DNA of 64,000 nt from Pseudomonadota bacterium (GTDB taxonomy: Bacteria > Pseudomonadota > Gammaproteobacteria > Steroidobacterales > Steroidobacteraceae): positions 1 to 64,000 of the forward strand of contig JAEWAF010000118.1 of the NCBI GenBank assembly GCA_023391815.1, given 5' to 3'. Shown one piece after another: positions 35,313 to 44,855 of the stretch. The notes under the pieces were generated by a model. That model saw only the letters and a list, made by a program, of their open reading frames with translations, was not told the origin of the DNA and made no database searches. Position 1 is the first letter of the stretch. Each line of letters starts with the position of its first letter. The position numbers and the translations under genes were made by a program.

Positions 35313-36392
35313 ATGCTGAATTTTTCCGCGAGTCAACTGTTACTCACGTCTTCGATCTTCTTGCTCGCCGCATGCGGCAGCGACGACAACTCGCCGTCGG
35401 AGCCTCCCGTTCCCGCGGCATTCGTGGAGGTGGACAATGCAGCACGCGCTGCTTACTCGACGCATCAGGTGCCGATGGGCCTCGCTGTGTACGATCGTGA
35501 GGGCACGAAAGTGTTCGAGCGCATGTATGGCGACTTCTCCGCCAATCGGCGCGTGCCGATAGCCTCTGCGTCCAAACTCGTTTCTGGCGTCACGATATTC
35601 AGGCTCATCGACGCGGGATATCTCTCGCTTGACTCCACGACCGGCGAGTTGCTGGGTTGGACCGGCACGAAAGGCGAGATCACGCTGCGTCATCTGCTCT
35701 CGTTTACATCCGGCCTCGAGCCGGAGCATCCTTGCACGTACCAGCCCGAGATCGCGCTTGCCGACTGCGTGGAGCAAATCCGCCAGCCCGCCCTGCTCGG
35801 GCCGCCGGGCAGCCGGTTCGATTACGGCAGCACGCACCTGCACGTCGCCGGTCTGATGGCTCAAGTTGCGGTGGGCAGCGACTGGAACGACATCTTCGAC
35901 GAGCAAATTCGCAAGCCCCTGCAGTTGGCGCCCGAATTTGCGTACTACGCCGCGCCCCGCCAGGGGCGCGATACGCGGCCGAGCAACCCGCTGCTCGCCG
36001 GCGGCATGCGTGCTTCGATGAACGATTACGAGCGTCTGCTGCATTTCGTCTTCGACAAAGGACGGTGGCAAGGATCGCAACTATTGGCGGCGAGCATCTT
36101 CGACACTCAGGCGATCGAGCCATATCCGAACGCCGTCATCGGCACCTCGCCCGGCATTCTCGATGCCCGCTACGGTCTGACCGCGTGGCTCGAGTGCCCC
36201 ACGCCCGCGACCGGGTGCATGAGTATCTCCTCCCCCGGCGTGTTCGGCTTCACGCCTTGGCTCGACCGCTCCACCGGCTACTACGCGATCCTGGGGATGG
36301 AACTGGACGACCTGCGCTCCGACCGGGGAATCGGTACGCAGATCGAGCGGACGCTGAAACCTCTCATCGAGGACGCGATCGCTCGCCAGTGA
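35313..36392 (+). CDS. Lipoprotein serine hydrolase of the beta-lactamase (class C-like) fold
   Basis: A 359-residue protein with signal peptide and lipobox LAAC (Cys21). The beta-lactamase-fold motifs are clear: S85-A-S-K88 (nucleophile and general base) in VPIASASKLVSG, and Y-G-S in SRFDYGSTHLHVAGLM where class C enzymes have YxN. GMRASMNDYERLLHF and FGFTPWLDRSTGYYAILG cover the C-terminal strand region. Such proteins are usually esterases or D-Ala peptidase-like hydrolases, less often true beta-lactamases. The Ser in place of Asn in YxN favours an esterase or peptidase. It is a single gene followed by a strong hairpin. Confidence 0.85.
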   Translation: MLNFSASQLLLTSSIFLLAACGSDDNSPSEPPVPAAFVEVDNAARAAYSTHQVPMGLAVYDREGTKVFERMYGDFSANRRVPIASASKLVSGVTIFRLIDAGYLSLDSTTGELLGWTGTKGEITLRHLLSFTSGLEPEHPCTYQPEIALADCVEQIRQPALLGPPGSRFDYGSTHLHVAGLMAQVAVGSDWNDIFDEQIRKPLQLAPEFAYYAAPRQGRDTRPSNPLLAGGMRASMNDYERLLHFVFDKGRWQGSQLLAASIFDTQAIEPYPNAVIGTSPGILDARYGLTAWLECPTPATGCMSISSPGVFGFTPWLDRSTGYYAILGMELDDLRSDRGIGTQIERTLKPLIEDAIARQ

Positions 36393-36450
36393 GGCTGGAA
36401 AGCATCTGCGGTTCACGATGACGCGCCAATAGCAACGCGCATCGAAGCAA

Positions 36451-36480
36451 GGGCGGCACTGAAATCCAACAGTGCCGCCC
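36451..36480. terminator. Strong hairpin between convergent genes
   Basis: GGGCGGCACTG is followed by an 8-base loop and CAGTGCCGCCC, a perfect 11-bp GC-rich stem. No T tract follows on the plus strand. It lies between the convergent ends of the hydrolase (36392) and the LytTR gene (36590), so it may serve both as terminator or as an mRNA 3' end stabiliser. Confidence 0.7.
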
Positions 36481-36589
36481 TGTCCGCAACAGCGCATTTA
36501 TCCATCCTTACCGCTCGTCCACGCCTGAGCGCTGGTAGCACATGGCGGTTCGCGTCATTTGTGAAAGTCGCACTGGCTCGACGGCGCAG

Positions 36590-37495
36590 CTATCTACCGA
36601 TTCCGAGACCCGCCGCGGCAGCGGTCGCAACGCGCTCCCCGCGCAAGCTCTGGCGATAACGGCGGCTACAAGGAACGCGAGTGCCATCCTTCAGCAACAG
36701 CCGCGCGTCGCCGGTATCGAGCGGCTCGATCTCCGCCAGGAAATCAAGATTCACGATGTAGCTGCGATGTACGCGCACGAAGCGTTGCGGATCGAGTCGT
36801 TCCTGGATCGCCGTCATCGTCGAACGCAGCGGATAGACGCGGCCGCGAACGTGCAGGTTGACGTAGTTTTCCGCGGCTTCCAGCCATTCGATGTCGCGAG
36901 CCGCCACCAGGAACTCGGAGCCGACCTTGCGCACAAGAAACCGCTCCGGCCGCTCCACGGCTTCCACCGGCGCACCGGTATCCGGCGCTGTGAGTAATCG
37001 TGCCTCGCCCTGCAGCCTGAGCAACAACAGGCGATAGAAGTACACGACGAGCAGGAACATCATGTAGGTGCGAACATCTTTGAGGTACTCGTAGAACAGC
37101 TCGCGGGGCCAGTCGCCGAAGCTGTACTCGAACCCCATCCACCCATAGGTAAGGTGGCGCAAGCCAACCATCCCAAGCACGTGCATCACCGAATACATCG
37201 TGGCGGCCAGCAGGTGCCACGGCATGGCACGTCGCCACGTGCTCAGGCGTATCGGGAAGCGTCGCTCGAACGCAAATAATGCCGGCAGCAACGCGAGCGT
37301 CACGAGCACGCTGGAGAACTGCCAGCTCACCGCTTCCCACCATGCGAAGTCAAGGTGACGACGCTCCAGGTCCATCCACGACACGATGCTGTTGGCCGTG
37401 GCTGCCAGAAGCAGGCCACCGATCCACAACGCAACTTCCCAGAAAGCCCGGCGTCGGAGATAGCGATGGAGCAGCGTGGGCTGGTTCTGTGACAT
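36590..37495 (-). CDS. Membrane-bound LytTR transcriptional regulator
   Basis: A 301-residue protein. The N-terminal 170 residues have about four transmembrane helices (ALWIGGLLLAATANSIVSWM, SSVLVTLALLPALFAF, MYSVMHVLGMVGL, YMMFLLVVYFYRLLLL). The last 100 residues are a LytTR DNA-binding domain (RDIEWLEAAENYVNLHVRGR, PQRFVRVHRSYIVNLDFLAE, LLLKDGTRVPCSRRYRQSL). There is no receiver domain, so it is a one-component type in which the membrane part senses or anchors. It is divergent from the PQQ dehydrogenase gene with 112 bases between, and may control it and itself. Confidence 0.85.
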   Translation of the reverse strand: MSQNQPTLLHRYLRRRAFWEVALWIGGLLLAATANSIVSWMDLERRHLDFAWWEAVSWQFSSVLVTLALLPALFAFERRFPIRLSTWRRAMPWHLLAATMYSVMHVLGMVGLRHLTYGWMGFEYSFGDWPRELFYEYLKDVRTYMMFLLVVYFYRLLLLRLQGEARLLTAPDTGAPVEAVERPERFLVRKVGSEFLVAARDIEWLEAAENYVNLHVRGRVYPLRSTMTAIQERLDPQRFVRVHRSYIVNLDFLAEIEPLDTGDARLLLKDGTRVPCSRRYRQSLRGERVATAAAAGLGIGR

Positions 37496-37607
37496 GGGGC
37501 GATTCTAGAGCCCTTTCCCGTCACACCGATCCTCCGCTCGTCACCCGTGGCCCTCACCTCGTCACTTCGTCCTGGAGATGAGCGGTTGATGCGTTCAGCG
37601 TCGCGGT

Positions 37608-39428
37608 ATGAGAACGCCCATCCTGCTGTGCTGCCTGATCCCCTTCGCCGTGCTCGCTCGGCCCGCCCCCGAGCGAATCACGCCGGACAATGTGCAACGG
37701 CTCGCCATCGCCTGGACCTACGATGTCGGCAACTCCACCGAACGCCTGCACCCTGCCGGCAAGCCGCCGGCCTTCGAGGCGACGCCGGTTTATGCTGCCG
37801 GACGCCTGTATGTCTCCACGCCTCTGGGGACAGTGGCGGCGCTGGATGCCGAAACGGGCGCGGAACTCTGGCGGATCGAGCTCCACGTCCCGCAAAACGT
37901 GAATTACAGCGACCCGGCGAATCGCGGACCGGTCCTCAACGGAGATCGGCTGTATGTGGGCACGATCGACGCGCGGCTGGTTTGCCTCGATCGGCGCGAC
38001 GGTCGCCGCTGCTCGAGGTTCGGCCGAAACGGCGAGGTCGATCTGTCGAAGGGTCTCAGACATCCTCCGCAATGGCGTGGTGAGTATGGCGTGACATCAC
38101 CGCCCGCTGTGTATCGCAACTTGATCATCGTCGGCTCCTCCGTCGCGGATAACAGCCGAGCACAGATGGCCTCCGGCGAAGTGCGCGCCTTCGACGCTAC
38201 CACCGGCGCCCTGCAGTGGACGTTCCATCCGTTGCCGGCGGATTCGCCAGCAGGCGGCGCAAACACCTGGTCGCGGATCGTCGTCGATGAAAAGTACGGC
38301 CTCGTCTTCCTGCCCACCGGCAGCCCGAGCCCCGATTACTACGGTGGCCTGCGGCCGGGGAACAACGCGTACGCCAATTCGATCGTGGCGTTGAATGCGA
38401 CCAATGGAGAGGTTGTCTGGCACTTCCAAACCGTCCATCACGATCTGTGGGACTACGACGTCGCCTCACCGCCGCTGCTCTGGCCCGGCCGGAACGCTCC
38501 TGCACTCGCCGTTGGCTCGAAGACCGGTCACGTTTTTCTTTTCGATCGTCGAACAGGTGCGCCGCTGTTTCCGATTGTCGAACGACCCGTGCCCCCAAGC
38601 GACGTGCCCGGCGAGCAGGCGGCGACCACACAGCCGTTCCCGATGAAGCCTGAGAGCCTCGTGCCTCAACAGATCGGCGAGCAGGATCTGTGGGGCCCCA
38701 CGCCCGCGGATCTCGAAGCGTGTCGGCAGCTTTTCCGATCGTTGCGCAATGGTGGCGTGTTCACGCCGCCCAGTCTCGAAGGTAGCGTGCACGTGCCCGG
38801 CAACATCGGCGGCATGCATTGGGGAGGGCTGACGTGGGATGCGCGAAATCGTTTGCTCATCGCGCCCGTGAACCGTCTGCCCGCGATCATTCGTTTGATT
38901 CCACGCGACGAATACGCGACAGCGAAACGCGAGTTCCCCGGGCGTGAGACCACCGAGCAGGACGGCGCACCCTACTCCATGTCGCGCGAGTTTTTCCTCG
39001 GGCCATCTGGCGCGCCCTGCATTTCGCCGCCTTGGGGTGAGCTCGTCGCGATCCACGCAGACAGCGGCGATATCGCATGGCGCGTACCGCTGGGCGATCT
39101 GCGCGAAAAATTTGGCGCATCCGAAACCGGCGCGCCGCCCCTCGCCTCGCCGAATCTGGGAGGACCCGCGTCAACGGATACCGGCCTCGTATTCATCGGC
39201 GCGACGTTGGACGATTACTTTCGCGCGTTCGACACTCGCAACGGGCAGGAATTGTGGAGCGCGCGACTGCCCACGAGTGCGCGGGCCACCCCGCTCGTGT
39301 TCACCACGGAGAACGGCCGACAGATGGTGGCAATCGCGGCGGGTGGCCATGACAGCCCCTTGTCGCGCATCGGTACCAAGCTCGTCGTGTTCGCTCTGAC
39401 GCCGCCCAATTCCATGTCTGCGCGATAG
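37608..39428 (+). CDS. PQQ-type (quinoprotein glucose/alcohol dehydrogenase-like) beta-propeller
   Basis: A 606-residue protein with a short signal sequence (MRTPILLCCLIPFAVLA). It has the eight-bladed quinoprotein propeller with tryptophan-docking motifs (GTVAALDAETGAELWRIELH, GEVRAFDATTGALQWTFHPL, NATNGEVVWHFQTVHHDLWD, YDVASPPLLWPG, GNIGGMHWGGLTWD). The VHHDLWDYD signature and LAVGSKTGHVFLFDRRTG match the PQQ-dependent membrane glucose dehydrogenase-like group. The N-terminal transmembrane block of Gcd is missing, so this is a soluble periplasmic form. It would oxidise a sugar or alcohol with PQQ as cofactor; the substrate is unknown. No PQQ synthesis genes are in the window. Confidence 0.85.
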   Translation: MRTPILLCCLIPFAVLARPAPERITPDNVQRLAIAWTYDVGNSTERLHPAGKPPAFEATPVYAAGRLYVSTPLGTVAALDAETGAELWRIELHVPQNVNYSDPANRGPVLNGDRLYVGTIDARLVCLDRRDGRRCSRFGRNGEVDLSKGLRHPPQWRGEYGVTSPPAVYRNLIIVGSSVADNSRAQMASGEVRAFDATTGALQWTFHPLPADSPAGGANTWSRIVVDEKYGLVFLPTGSPSPDYYGGLRPGNNAYANSIVALNATNGEVVWHFQTVHHDLWDYDVASPPLLWPGRNAPALAVGSKTGHVFLFDRRTGAPLFPIVERPVPPSDVPGEQAATTQPFPMKPESLVPQQIGEQDLWGPTPADLEACRQLFRSLRNGGVFTPPSLEGSVHVPGNIGGMHWGGLTWDARNRLLIAPVNRLPAIIRLIPRDEYATAKREFPGRETTEQDGAPYSMSREFFLGPSGAPCISPPWGELVAIHADSGDIAWRVPLGDLREKFGASETGAPPLASPNLGGPASTDTGLVFIGATLDDYFRAFDTRNGQELWSARLPTSARATPLVFTTENGRQMVAIAAGGHDSPLSRIGTKLVVFALTPPNSMSAR

Positions 39429-39537
39429 CCGAAGATCCGGCCCACGCCCGCCAACTCCGGATTTCAGCGCGCCGATGTTTGTTTTCAACGAACGGTTGGA
39501 CGAGTCCGAGAAGGAAGGACCGCCTGGCAACTTCCGG

Positions 39538-42500
39538 TCAAGCAAGCGGCGGCATCATGTCGTGCGCTTGCAGATAAGCACGAGCACCTTGGACACCGAC
39601 GGGATGCATGTCCGTGCTCCTATGTCCCATCGGCCAGTAGTAGGTCGAGCTTTGCTGCGTCGGATAGTAGTAGTAGCCCATGTCGCCGATATCATCCTCG
39701 CGGCGCCAGGACTTGAGCTTCGCGTCTTTATTCTTCTCCACGTCGAAGTACAGGCCCGTGACAGAATCTTCGTAACGATTCTTCTCGGCGTTGAAGCGCA
39801 CCGTGGGGAACTTGCTCAGATCGACGCGGGTGGGGTCGTCGGGCAGCGCCAGGTATGCCGTGCTGGGATCCTCGTCGCGCAGACCGGACGCGAGGATCTG
39901 CTCCTCCCAGGTTCGCAGGCCGTCGGTCTTCGTCACCTTGCGTGTCACCGGATCGAACGAAAGCAACTGCTGCGCACCCGGGCCGGCGTCTTTCGGTCCG
40001 GCATAGAGCCACTTGCCCTCGTGGTAATACATGTGCGTGTACGCGTCCTCGAATCGGCCGGCCTGCTCGTTGAAGACGAAGCGCGAGTCGTTCGCCGCTG
40101 AATTGCCGTTACGTGGCAGCGATAGATAATACTCCGGCGCTACCGGCAACTGCGGTTGATTGCCCGGCTGCTGGATATGTTCGGGCAACTCGCCCATTGC
40201 ATCGATCGCGGCTCGCAGCTTGCCGGGGTCTTGCGCGTTGAGATACTCGACGAATCTCGCCGGATCGCCACCGACGGCCTGATAACTGAGGGCGAGGCCA
40301 TCGCCCTTGCCATCGCCGGTCCAGAACGCATGTTGTTTCAGCAGATCCGCCTGCGGCTGGTTCACGCCGGCGCCACGCAGGAAGACGTTGTCGTACTGCT
40401 CCAGGTCGGCGATGTAACGATGCTGATCGACGACCCAGTTGACGGCCGTCGTGCCCAAGTAGGCCACGTTCACCCAGAAGCCGATCGGATTCGCGGTCAG
40501 CGCGCGCGAGCCCGCCCAACTGAGCAGGCGGCTCGCCGATAGCGATTTTGCTCCGTTCGTCAGCAGGCCGTCGGTCATGCCCGCCTCTACCATGCCAGGC
40601 ACCGCCCGCTTGGCGAACTCCCGCACTTGCAGGCGCAATAGAAGGAGGTCGCTCGTAGCGTTGACAGCATGGGTGCCGGTCTTCCACCACTTGCTCCCCC
40701 ATACGCCCTGGTGCTCGACGTTACCGTCCTGCACTCGATAGACGACGCCGGAAATGTCCCAGATCGAGGCAACCGCCATCAGGCCCGCGAGACTGGCAGT
40801 CAGTCCCTTCGTGCCGGTCACCGAGAAGCGCGCCCACGCCTCCTCGCGCGCAATGGCGGAATCGAACTGCTGATACAACAGTGGCGCGTGCTGTTCGAAC
40901 GAACTCAACCGTCCGGCGCTCTTCATCGCATACCAGCCGTCTGCACCGACACGCGAGACTGCCACGCCCGCTTCGAGCAGGTGGAAAGCAGCAAATCCGC
41001 CGACCGTGCCTTCCAGGAACGGTTTGCGCCACTCCTCGCCCTTGTTCATACCGACATCATTGTGGATGTAGTTCCACAACTTGGCCTGCGCATAGCCGCC
41101 GCCGCCCCAGACGGCAGCGCCCGCCAGCGGGAAGCGGCCGAGGCGGCTCGCGGCATAGTTGGCCTCCTGGATGAACGGCATGTGAGAGTAGCGCCTGTAG
41201 ATGCCGGCGCGGCCGTAGTCATATTTTCCTTCGCGAGCCTCGCCAGGATTGTAGGTCTTCTCTCGAGCCTCCCTCATGGCAGGCGGCATCGAATAGCCGG
41301 CGACGCGATTTTCCGGATCAGCCCAGGTGCTGTACTCACGCGTGCCGCTCACCGCGCGTGCGTCGCGTTTCTGCAGGACATACGTTTCGGCCCAATATTC
41401 GGCGAAGTCCGAGGCCTGTCCGAGCCAGCCGTACTTCTGTGGCATCTGCGATCCATGCGCGCGCTCGCCGCCGCTGAGCATGTTCATCGCGGTCTTCGCG
41501 CCGATCGCCAGCGTCGCGGTGTTGCTCAGCATGATCATGGAAATGTTTTCTTTCGAATCGAGCATTCCGTCGCGCGACTTGACGACTGCGCGATACTCGC
41601 CGAGATGCGCGAGCGGCTGGCGGTAGAAGCTGACCGTCTCGCCGAGACGGACGAGCTGATAACCGCGCAGGTCGATGGCTTCCCGATCCTTGAGCATCTG
41701 GTGATAAAGCTTTTCCCCATTCGGGCCATCGCGAAACACCGCGGTCACCGCCGCTTGCAACTGCTCATCGGTCATGTTGGTGCCGAAGCGCGCGATGGGT
41801 GACGATACCGGCGCCATGTGTTTGTTGGCGTCCTCGAACAGCTTCTTGCTCTGGGTGTTGAAAGTATCGATGCCCTCGCACACCGCTTTCACGATCAGGT
41901 TCGCCTGCGCATTTCGATCCCAACCCGGATACGGTTCGAAATCGAACTTCGGTGCGTCCGGACGAGTCAGCTGCCGCGCGGTCTCTAGCGCCAATATGAC
42001 GCTGCCTTCGCTCGCGGCGAGCTTGAAACCTGCATCGAGACGACTCGGGAATGGCGGCGTGTCTACAGCCCTTTGCCCCAACCTGGGCAGTTGCGGCGCC
42101 ATCTCGGCGAACCTGCGCCCGAGCCAGACCACCTCGGTCTCTATCGTCGGCGGATATCGCCCCGTGCCGACGTCCTGCGCCCGTCCCATGTTGTCCATCG
42201 CGAGCGAAAGGTTCTTGACGACGGTGTTGTAAGTGGGGAACTCGCTCAGGGAGTCACCCCCTCTGGGCTGGTCCTTGCCGAGCAGCACGCGGTGCCATTT
42301 GCCGCTCAACCCCAGGTCATCGAGGACGCGATCCATGGTGCTCGGTTTGCCATCGGCGCCGGGCTGGCGCAGCTCGCCGAAAATGCGCGCCACGATCTCC
42401 GGTTTCATGAACGAGTAGCGATTTGTATCCGTCAGCTCGAGCAGCTTCTGTGTCGCCGCGAGCGCGGGCGGAGTTCCTTCGAAGAGCCGCTGCTCGTAGT

Positions 42501-44040
42501 CGGCGGAATGCTCGTAGCCGTCATACGATTTGGCCGCGTTGTTATAAGCTCCGGTCACTTGATCGGCGGCCCACGTCACATAGTCGTCGACGATCCCCTG
42601 GCCTCGCGGATCCGACATGACGATGGCGCGCGTCGTGGGATCGAGCGTGCGCGGCATCAGCCGGCCGAGCGCACGCATCCGATCGTCCGGTTTCGACAAG
42701 AGCATCGCCTGGCGAAGAATGACTTCCGCGTCCAGGGCCGCCTGCAATTCCAGGTCGTCCACGTACCGTCCACCGACGCGGTTGGCGGCAACCATCAAAG
42801 GATCTTCCTTGATCAGCCGCGGGCCCTGAACGGTGGGAATTTCTACGTCGATCTCCTGCCCCACTGCCGCCAGCAACTCACGGCGCGAGCTCGCAAAGGC
42901 ATCGCGCGCGTTCGTAATCGCCTGACCCGAGACGAGCTTGCCCGCCTGCCGATCCATCATCAAAGCATTGAGCTTATCGTCGGCGCGATGCAGGGCGTAC
43001 AGCTTGTCGTCGGTGTTGCGCTGCTGGCGTGTCTCGGTCGTGACAATTTGTAATGCGCGGTCGATCGACTTCTGCATGCGTGATGCAGCCTCCGGTCCAT
43101 TGCTCCGGTAGCGGGCAGCAATCTCACGTGCGAGTCGTTCGGTGGCCGCCTTGTTCTTCGGATCGCCGCCATAAACAGTTCGCAACTCCGCGGCGATTGC
43201 CACGTCCACGCGCGCCTGATCCGCCTTGGCGGCGGAGACTCGCATCATGTACATCTCCCATGCAACCGGATCGTCCTCAGGCTTGGTGCCCTTCTCGAAG
43301 GGCTTGCCCAACTCGTCCGCGAGCTTGCGTGAGTCCTCCGCCTGCTGTACTGCCCAATCGCTATAGGCGCGCGTTGCCGCCGGATCGGATCCCTCCGGTA
43401 CTTTGTAAGGCGCGCTTGCGGTCGGGATCAGCGATCCGACGGTCGCGAGTCGCACATCGGGCGGTTGCGCAAGCTCGCTGCCCTGGGGTGCGTTGGCTGG
43501 CTTCTCGACGCGCAGCTGTGCAATGACTGCTTCACGCAGCACCGAACCGTTCGAGCCGATAGTGCGCAGTCCGTCACCGAGCAGGCCCAGCTCGTCGACG
43601 CCGCCGTTCGACACAGGCGCCGCAGGCGCGGCGCTCAACACGACGCCGGCGAGCCGCTGCGCCTGGGCCAGATCTCCTTTCTGCAAAGCTGCGGCGAACT
43701 GTGCGAGCGTCAGCTGATATTCCTGCTGATCGTCGATACCGAGGCTGGCGCCGCTCGCGCCGCTCTTGGGCAGATCGGTGCGACGAGCGTATCGTCCCAG
43801 TTGATTTGCAACCTCATCGGTCATGGGTTGCAACTGCCTCCACAAGGCAGTTCGCTGTGGGGCGGTGAGGTCCGGGTCGGCCATCACCTTGGCAAGCTCG
43901 GTCACCGCCAGTGCGCCACCCTTCTCTTTATAGATCGTATCGATGTGTTCTGCGTGCCGGGTGACGACAGGATCGGGCTCGCTCACTGGATCGAATTCGC
44001 GCCGATAGAATTGCGAGGGCACGAAGAACGTCGTAGTCAT
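39538..44040 (-). CDS. Giant 1500-residue protein of unknown function, possible effector
   Basis: ATG 44040 has AGGAGTG at good spacing, better than the longer in-frame start at 44187. The protein has no signal peptide. Residues about 1-800 are helical and hydrophilic (TELAKVMADPDLTAPQRTAL, RLAREIAARYRSNGPEAASR). Residues about 980-1270 contain several hydrophobic or glycine-rich segments (LAGAAVWGGGGYAQAKLW, GLTASLAGLMAVASIWDISG, GFWVNVAYLGTTAVNWVVD). The C-terminus has repeated modules (FVFNEQAGRFEDAYTHMYY, VRFNAEKNRYEDSVTGLYFD) ending in Tyr-rich sequence. Large, soluble, leaderless and with a hydrophobic centre, it resembles secreted effectors or toxins, but I see no known delivery domain. 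It stands alone, with no secretion or immunity gene beside it. Function unknown. Confidence 0.8.
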   Translation of the reverse strand: MTTTFFVPSQFYRREFDPVSEPDPVVTRHAEHIDTIYKEKGGALAVTELAKVMADPDLTAPQRTALWRQLQPMTDEVANQLGRYARRTDLPKSGASGASLGIDDQQEYQLTLAQFAAALQKGDLAQAQRLAGVVLSAAPAAPVSNGGVDELGLLGDGLRTIGSNGSVLREAVIAQLRVEKPANAPQGSELAQPPDVRLATVGSLIPTASAPYKVPEGSDPAATRAYSDWAVQQAEDSRKLADELGKPFEKGTKPEDDPVAWEMYMMRVSAAKADQARVDVAIAAELRTVYGGDPKNKAATERLAREIAARYRSNGPEAASRMQKSIDRALQIVTTETRQQRNTDDKLYALHRADDKLNALMMDRQAGKLVSGQAITNARDAFASSRRELLAAVGQEIDVEIPTVQGPRLIKEDPLMVAANRVGGRYVDDLELQAALDAEVILRQAMLLSKPDDRMRALGRLMPRTLDPTTRAIVMSDPRGQGIVDDYVTWAADQVTGAYNNAAKSYDGYEHSADYEQRLFEGTPPALAATQKLLELTDTNRYSFMKPEIVARIFGELRQPGADGKPSTMDRVLDDLGLSGKWHRVLLGKDQPRGGDSLSEFPTYNTVVKNLSLAMDNMGRAQDVGTGRYPPTIETEVVWLGRRFAEMAPQLPRLGQRAVDTPPFPSRLDAGFKLAASEGSVILALETARQLTRPDAPKFDFEPYPGWDRNAQANLIVKAVCEGIDTFNTQSKKLFEDANKHMAPVSSPIARFGTNMTDEQLQAAVTAVFRDGPNGEKLYHQMLKDREAIDLRGYQLVRLGETVSFYRQPLAHLGEYRAVVKSRDGMLDSKENISMIMLSNTATLAIGAKTAMNMLSGGERAHGSQMPQKYGWLGQASDFAEYWAETYVLQKRDARAVSGTREYSTWADPENRVAGYSMPPAMREAREKTYNPGEAREGKYDYGRAGIYRRYSHMPFIQEANYAASRLGRFPLAGAAVWGGGGYAQAKLWNYIHNDVGMNKGEEWRKPFLEGTVGGFAAFHLLEAGVAVSRVGADGWYAMKSAGRLSSFEQHAPLLYQQFDSAIAREEAWARFSVTGTKGLTASLAGLMAVASIWDISGVVYRVQDGNVEHQGVWGSKWWKTGTHAVNATSDLLLLRLQVREFAKRAVPGMVEAGMTDGLLTNGAKSLSASRLLSWAGSRALTANPIGFWVNVAYLGTTAVNWVVDQHRYIADLEQYDNVFLRGAGVNQPQADLLKQHAFWTGDGKGDGLALSYQAVGGDPARFVEYLNAQDPGKLRAAIDAMGELPEHIQQPGNQPQLPVAPEYYLSLPRNGNSAANDSRFVFNEQAGRFEDAYTHMYYHEGKWLYAGPKDAGPGAQQLLSFDPVTRKVTKTDGLRTWEEQILASGLRDEDPSTAYLALPDDPTRVDLSKFPTVRFNAEKNRYEDSVTGLYFDVEKNKDAKLKSWRREDDIGDMGYYYYPTQQSSTYYWPMGHRSTDMHPVGVQGARAYLQAHDMMPPLA

Positions 44041-44504
44041 GATTGACACTCCTGTGAGTCGATTCAGCGGTCGATTCAGCTGCGCTGACGCGACTACAAC
44101 GGCACCGACGCCAGCGTGTTGATGCGTATCGTCGGCACCGTACATCCGGAACGGGCCAACAGGCTCTTGGACCCTGAGGCCTGTCATGCAGTGTACCTAG
44201 CGCAGTCGAAGTCAACTCACCCTCACGCAACTCGCGCGGAAAGATCGGGGCGTGAGCTCAAATTTCCGGACTGATTCTGTTCACTCCCTACGCTGGTCCT
44301 GATACCGCAACACCGGCGAGCACTCCGGTTGTCACGCGGATGGTCGCCTCTGCATCGTTCCCTCGTCTCGGTTCAGCTCGCGAGCCGCTATCTCACGCAC
44401 CACTGAAGAAGCGAAGCTGCGACCATGGCCTGCCACCGCTCGACTGTGGTGGCCAATATGAGGAGGAAGCCCCACGAGTCCGCCCTACCGGAAATTACTT
44501 ATGC
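44041..44504. other. Intergenic stretch upstream of the giant gene
   Basis: A 464-base gap carrying the ribosome site of the minus-strand giant gene and probably its promoter. No other gene, RNA or repeat is supportable until the palindromic repeat at 44505. The 44675-44855 gap beyond that repeat likewise shows nothing but the start of the next gene. Confidence 0.4.
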
Positions 44505-44674
44505 CTATTTCGCCGTTGATACTTCGCCCCCGGTGTCGGACCGAACCTCGATCAACGCGCCTCGCAGCCTCTATAAATTAAGTCGTCAGACCCGCCAGGA
44601 TTCCAGACTCTTCGGGCATGTTTCTATAAAATGGCCCTCAACCCCGCGATTCCTTGATCGTTTACCCTGACTCG
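44505..44674. repeat. Interspersed palindromic repeat, copy E, ending in a cut tRNA-Lys flank
   Basis: Contains GAACCTCGATCAACGCGCC (44542), CTATAAATTA (44571), CAGACCCGCCAGGATTCCAG (44587), GGGCATGTTTCTATAAAATG (44614) and GATCGTTTACCCTGACTC (44657-44674). The last piece is the sequence leading into the tRNA-Lys anticodon arm at 18832-18850, but it breaks off after CTGACTC. This copy therefore records a further integration scar 25 kb away. Confidence 0.75.
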
Positions 44675-44855
44675 AGCTTTCGTCCAAACTTCCAGTCCGC
44701 CGGTACCACCGAGCAGGACATCACGAACTTCACCAATCGCTCGCCCTAACCGATGCTGCATCTACTGGGTCACGAAGGATGGCGGCGACTGTGGCTCGAC
44801 TGACAACACCCGCCCTAATAGCAAACCACCACCGCATGAGCACCCCTCACCTCGT

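Noticed and set aside
42073..43053. A 326-residue open frame on the plus strand
   Set aside because: Antisense to the giant gene, whose start, ribosome site and continuous frame are far better supported.
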